Source of the DNA: Thermoplasmata archaeon
GTDB lineage: Archaea; Thermoplasmatota; E2; DHVEG-1
Length of the DNA stretch: 15,680 nucleotides
NCBI GenBank assembly: GCA_030606465.1
Contig: JAUWGL010000004.1
Location: 1-15,680 of the forward strand
Reading direction: 5' to 3'
The notes below the pieces were generated by a model, which was not told the origin of the DNA, ran no database searches, and was given only the letters and a program-made list of their open reading frames with translations. Every line of letters begins with the position of its first letter. Positions within the stretch are counted from its first letter, which is position 1. Positions 13,165 to 15,680 of this stretch are shown here, in pieces. The position numbers and the translations under genes are program-made.

Positions 13165-13818
13165 TTATCTGTCAATTAGTTTTTCTAACGCGTTATATCC
13201 TTTAACGGCATCTTTTTTTTCTATAATAAACGTGACTTCAAGATCAACTGATATTATTTCTATTATGTTTATGTTTTCCCATGCGAGGCTTCGTGTAATT
13301 TTGAATAGTACTCCTGGTTTATCTATACGTTCTTTACCTACTATAAATGATAATGCTACAAGATCTTCTTCAAGTTTTTTGATTTTTAGGTTTTGTAACA
13401 AATTTAGCATTTTTTCTTTATAACGTTCATTGGTGATAATTGCTACATGTGTTCTTCCATAGATGACGTGTAATATGTCTCCTCTTTCAAAGTTTATTAG
13501 ATCATAGAATCGTTTAAGTTTATCAAATAGCTCTTGGGTTTTTAGCACGTTTATGTCCATGATATTTGTTTTTAGGTTAACTTCTGAATATTTTGTGTTA
13601 AATGTTACTCCATTAGATCTTGTATGTATTTTATCAGCATATCTCCGCAGTGCAGTGACTATAGCGGTATGTTCTACTTCTTTTCCTAGTTCTTTTTCTA
13701 TTTCTGGTTTTAGTTGTTTTGCTACTGACCCATATGAGGCTATTTTTTTACTCATTGCTTCATGGAGGTATATCCTTTCATTTACTAACTTACTTACAAC
13801 ATGACTTACAGTTACCAT
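13165..13818 (-). CDS. ACT-domain regulatory protein
   Basis: A 217-residue protein. The C-terminal part (about 155-215) is an ACT domain, with KPGVLFKITRSLAWENINIIEI and LEVTFIIEKKDAVKGYNALEKL, closest in feel to the ACT repeats of aspartokinase. A second ACT-like beta-alpha segment precedes it (about 110-150, DILHVIYGRTHVAIITN). The N-terminal 65 residues are helical and basic (VSKLVNERIYLHEAMSK, then VTALRRYADK) and could be a helix-turn-helix. An amino-acid-responsive regulator is a reasonable inference; ligand and targets are unknown. The start at 13818 is chosen because GGTGG lies four nt upstream. The frame opens 21 codons earlier, but that extension reads through a TATA box. The stop is 10 nt from that of purP. 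Confidence 0.7.
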   Translation of the reverse strand: MVTVSHVVSKLVNERIYLHEAMSKKIASYGSVAKQLKPEIEKELGKEVEHTAIVTALRRYADKIHTRSNGVTFNTKYSEVNLKTNIMDINVLKTQELFDKLKRFYDLINFERGDILHVIYGRTHVAIITNERYKEKMLNLLQNLKIKKLEEDLVALSFIVGKERIDKPGVLFKITRSLAWENINIIEIISVDLEVTFIIEKKDAVKGYNALEKLIDR

Positions 13819-13822
13819 TTTA

Positions 13823-13856
13823 CCACCATTGTTATTTATATACTCTATATATAAAA
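13823..13856 (-). promoter_or_regulatory. TATA boxes and SD of the ACT-domain gene
   Basis: Two overlapping TATA candidates stand upstream. TTTTATATATAG (13845-13856) predicts a start near 13824-13826, just at the SD GGTGG (13823-13827). GTATATAAAT (13834-13843) would start transcription inside the gene. The first is preferred. Confidence 0.45.
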
Positions 13857-13991
13857 AACTTACTGACACATTTTCTCTCAAAAATATTAAAAGTTGGTAT
13901 ATATTGTATCATTATGTTTTTTTTGCTAAATTAAAAACATTATGACAACAATCCTATCACATTCAATTTTATTCTACAAAAATCAGGTCGT

Positions 13992-14034
13992 CATATTAAT
14001 TTGCTTGCTCAACACAACATTATAATTAGAGGTG
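13992..14034 (+). promoter_or_regulatory. TATA box and SD of the exported-protein gene
   Basis: CATATTAAT (13992-14000) predicts a start near 14022. GAGGTG at 14029-14034 is five nt from a GTG (14040) and 11 nt from an ATG (14046); a second AGGTG overlaps the GTG itself. Either codon could start the protein. Confidence 0.45.
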
Positions 14035-14039
14035 AAAAG

Positions 14040-14702
14040 GTGAAAATGAAAAGAAAAATTATAGCAATATGTGTTATATTGCTATTAATAGCAATACCAA
14101 TCAGTATTGCTGAAGCAAGTGAAACATCTGAAAATGAACAAAACAATGAAACCATATCAGTTGAACTTACAGCTATTGACTCTGATGGAACTTTAACAAC
14201 TGAAAATTTGTATATTTCAGAAGAAGATCTGGCAGAATTAGAAAGTGCAATATCAATGATAATGGATCAAATCCAATCAACAAATGACCTAGACGAGGAT
14301 ACTTTAAGAGACCTAATAGAAAAAATATTAGGAGATGACAATCCTTTATTTGGAAGCATCCTAGGAATATTTACGACACGAAAATTCACACGAAACAGAG
14401 GATTTGTAATCAGTAGCGGACACGGTATAGACTATAATCCTCTGAAGAAAATATCTTTTAAGATAAGAAAAAAAACAACTATTTGGCATTACAACTCAAA
14501 CGGAATGATAGATGATAGAACAATTATTCTAAAACCATTGGCTTTAAATATGAAAATCCTCAAAGGTAGACAATTCGGTGTTATGACAAGATTTCTCGGA
14601 GTTTATCTTTCTGTATCACGAGGATTTCTAAGAGAAAGCTATACAATGTTTATGGGAACAGCACGTCATATAAACGGAATACAGTTATCACCAGCTAAAT
14701 AA
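14040..14702 (+). CDS. exported protein of unknown function
   Basis: About 218-220 residues. Residues 1-24 (from the ATG at 14046) form a clear signal peptide: MKRK, then a 17-residue hydrophobic core, then a likely cleavage after IAEA. No second hydrophobic segment strong enough for an anchor follows, so the protein is probably released or surface-bound. The mature chain is bipolar. Residues 25-100 are strongly acidic, with many D/E and only two basic residues. Residues 108-218 are rich in K, R, aromatic and beta-forming residues (for example RKFTRNRGF, KKISFKIRKKTTIW). There are no cysteines beyond the one in the signal peptide and no recognised motif. A GTG at 14040 has better SD spacing than the ATG. 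It stands alone, with its own promoter and strong T runs after it. Confidence 0.65.
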   Translation: MKMKRKIIAICVILLLIAIPISIAEASETSENEQNNETISVELTAIDSDGTLTTENLYISEEDLAELESAISMIMDQIQSTNDLDEDTLRDLIEKILGDDNPLFGSILGIFTTRKFTRNRGFVISSGHGIDYNPLKKISFKIRKKTTIWHYNSNGMIDDRTIILKPLALNMKILKGRQFGVMTRFLGVYLSVSRGFLRESYTMFMGTARHINGIQLSPAK

Positions 14703-14753
14703 AAACCCGGATCTAAAACAACCTTCTTTCTTCCTTTTTCTTTTGTTTAAAGG

Positions 14754-14804
14754 TTTTTTTTCTTTATTTTTAATTTCTTTTTACTGTTTTTTTTTTGAAA
14801 AAAA
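14754..14804. terminator. bidirectional T-run terminators between convergent genes
   Basis: Runs of eight Ts (14754-14761) and ten Ts (14787-14796) follow the exported-protein gene on the plus strand. Seven As (14798-14804) give the minus strand a T7 run just after the ornithine carbamoyltransferase stop. Such T runs are the main archaeal termination signal. The T10 and A7 runs are separated by one G and could also pair as a hairpin. Confidence 0.65.
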
Positions 14805-14815
14805 TATTTGATCAA

Positions 14816-15680
14816 TTACTTAGAAAGTGTTACCATTATTGCAATTTGTGCCCACATACGGTTTTCTGCTTCATCAAAGATAACAGACTGAGGTCCATGT
14901 GCTACTTCTTTTGTAACCTCATAATCATAATATGCAGGAAGGCAATGCAAAAATATTGCATCAGGGTTAGCAAGTTTCATTAGTTTTTCATCAACTGTGT
15001 ATCCTTTGAATTCTTTCAGACGTTGTTGTTTTGTTGTTTCATCACCCATTGAAACCCATGTATCTGTTGCTATTACATCTGCATCCTCTGTAGATCCTTC
15101 TACCTGATCGGTTATCTCAACTTTTACACCGAATTTCTTCGCTTCTGTAACGTAGTATTGATCTGGCCAGTACTTTTTAGGAGCAACAATTTTTATATTC
15201 ATACCAGCAATTCCACAGCCAAGTAAGTATGAATGTGCCATGTTGTTTTTTCCATCGCCAATGTATACAAAATTCAATCCCTTCAGAGTAATTTTGTGTT
15301 CCTTTATTGTCATAAGATCAGTGACAACCTGGCAAGGATGCTCCTTGTCATCAAGTCCGCTTATAACTGGAACAGTTGCATGATGGGCAAGTTCTTTCAT
15401 TGCTTTATTACTCATTGCACGGAACATAATGAGATCTACATATCTTGAAAGAACCAATGCAGTGTCTTCTATTGTCTCTCCACGTCCTAGTTGAATATCA
15501 TTTTTACTTAGAAAAATGGCATGTCCTCCGAGCTTTGTCATACCTGTCTCAAAAGAAACCCTTGTTCGTGTACTACTTTTTTCAAATATCATACCAAGAG
15601 TCTTTCCCTTAAGTAGCTCAATTGATTCACCATGTTTTGATTTCTTTTTTAGTTTTATTCCAAGATCTATGATTTCTTCA
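14816..15680 (-). CDS. argF: ornithine carbamoyltransferase (partial, start outside window)
   Basis: This enzyme makes citrulline from ornithine and carbamoyl phosphate in arginine biosynthesis, or runs in reverse in the arginine deiminase route. The frame runs off the right edge; 287 residues are visible out of a usual 300-335, so a short N-terminus is missing. The ATG at 15590-15592 is internal: the reading frame continues upstream with KGKTLG, the conserved lead-in to the phosphate site. Counting from that internal ATG, visible motifs are STRTR (7-11, carbamoyl-phosphate loop), HPCQ (85-88), SMG in DTWVSMGDE (181-183, ornithine side) and HCLP (216-219). The arginine of ENRMWA (245) is also present. 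The SMG and HCLP motifs separate it from aspartate carbamoyltransferase. Neighbouring arginine genes are not in view. Confidence 0.95.
   Translation of the reverse strand, partial: EEIIDLGIKLKKKSKHGESIELLKGKTLGMIFEKSSTRTRVSFETGMTKLGGHAIFLSKNDIQLGRGETIEDTALVLSRYVDLIMFRAMSNKAMKELAHHATVPVISGLDDKEHPCQVVTDLMTIKEHKITLKGLNFVYIGDGKNNMAHSYLLGCGIAGMNIKIVAPKKYWPDQYYVTEAKKFGVKVEITDQVEGSTEDADVIATDTWVSMGDETTKQQRLKEFKGYTVDEKLMKLANPDAIFLHCLPAYYDYEVTKEVAHGPQSVIFDEAENRMWAQIAIMVTLSK

Noticed and set aside
13819..13881. 21-codon N-terminal extension of the ACT protein
   Set aside because: It covers two TATA boxes, and the ATG at 13818 has an SD four nt upstream.
13942..14025. 27-codon plus-strand frame just before the exported-protein gene (starts MTTILSHSIL)
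   Set aside because: It overlaps the TATA box used by that gene and lacks an SD of its own; probably noncoding.
1..15680. Search by eye for tRNA, rRNA, CRISPR repeats, transposase ends or long direct repeats
   Set aside because: No GC-rich cloverleaf, regularly spaced repeats or mobile-element genes were seen; a covariance-model scan would be needed to exclude small RNAs.

Overview
The window looks like chromosomal DNA from an AT-rich archaeon. Archaeal hallmarks are CDP-archaeol synthase (ether-lipid synthesis), PurP-type FAICAR synthetase, Taw2 (archaeal/eukaryotic wyosine pathway), Tsr3, XPD helicase, a stand-alone ADP-forming acyl-CoA synthetase alpha subunit, and TATA-box promoters about 26 bp upstream of likely transcript starts. 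The gene mix suggests a heterotrophic euryarchaeon, possibly in the Thermoplasmatota. That placement is inference from gene content, not from a phylogenetic marker. No rRNA, tRNA, CRISPR array, transposase, integrase or attachment site was recognised, so this is core rather than mobile DNA.

Layout. 29-1557 (+): an ArsR-like regulator, CDP-archaeol synthase (carS) and a small cysteine-rich zinc-binding protein. 1641-3047 (-): ADP-forming acyl-CoA synthetase alpha subunit. 3048-3432: a gap holding the remains of, or a recoded, two-TM small membrane protein whose frame contains an in-frame TGA. 3433-6050 (-): an apparent operon MFS transporter > taw2 > tsr3, the last two being 3-amino-3-carboxypropyl transferases acting on tRNA and rRNA. 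6173-8152 (+): XPD helicase, divergent from the MFS gene across a palindromic TATA box. 8158-11271 (-): a 40-codon ORF, an RNase J-like beta-CASP nuclease, a YhaM-like OB-fold/HD exonuclease and a Trm112-like zinc protein. 11402-13154 (+): a zinc-ribbon membrane protein and purP. 13165-13818 (-): a two-part ACT-domain protein. 14040-14702 (+): an exported protein of unknown function. 14816 to the right edge (-): ornithine carbamoyltransferase, truncated by the window.

Themes. RNA metabolism and RNA modification dominate the centre: two acp transferases, a Trm112-like methyltransferase partner, and two candidate exonucleases of opposite polarity. The remaining genes are core metabolism (lipid, acetyl-CoA/acetate, purine, arginine), and I see no complete novel system. 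The most useful less obvious points are four short candidate genes (a 56-residue Trm112-like protein, a 40-codon ORF, a 29-codon hydrophobic ORF and the TGA-interrupted membrane ORF), a six-codon upstream ORF before the YhaM-like gene, and a recurring promoter plan of TATA box, very short leader, then a Shine-Dalgarno (SD) site. Several genes appear leaderless instead.
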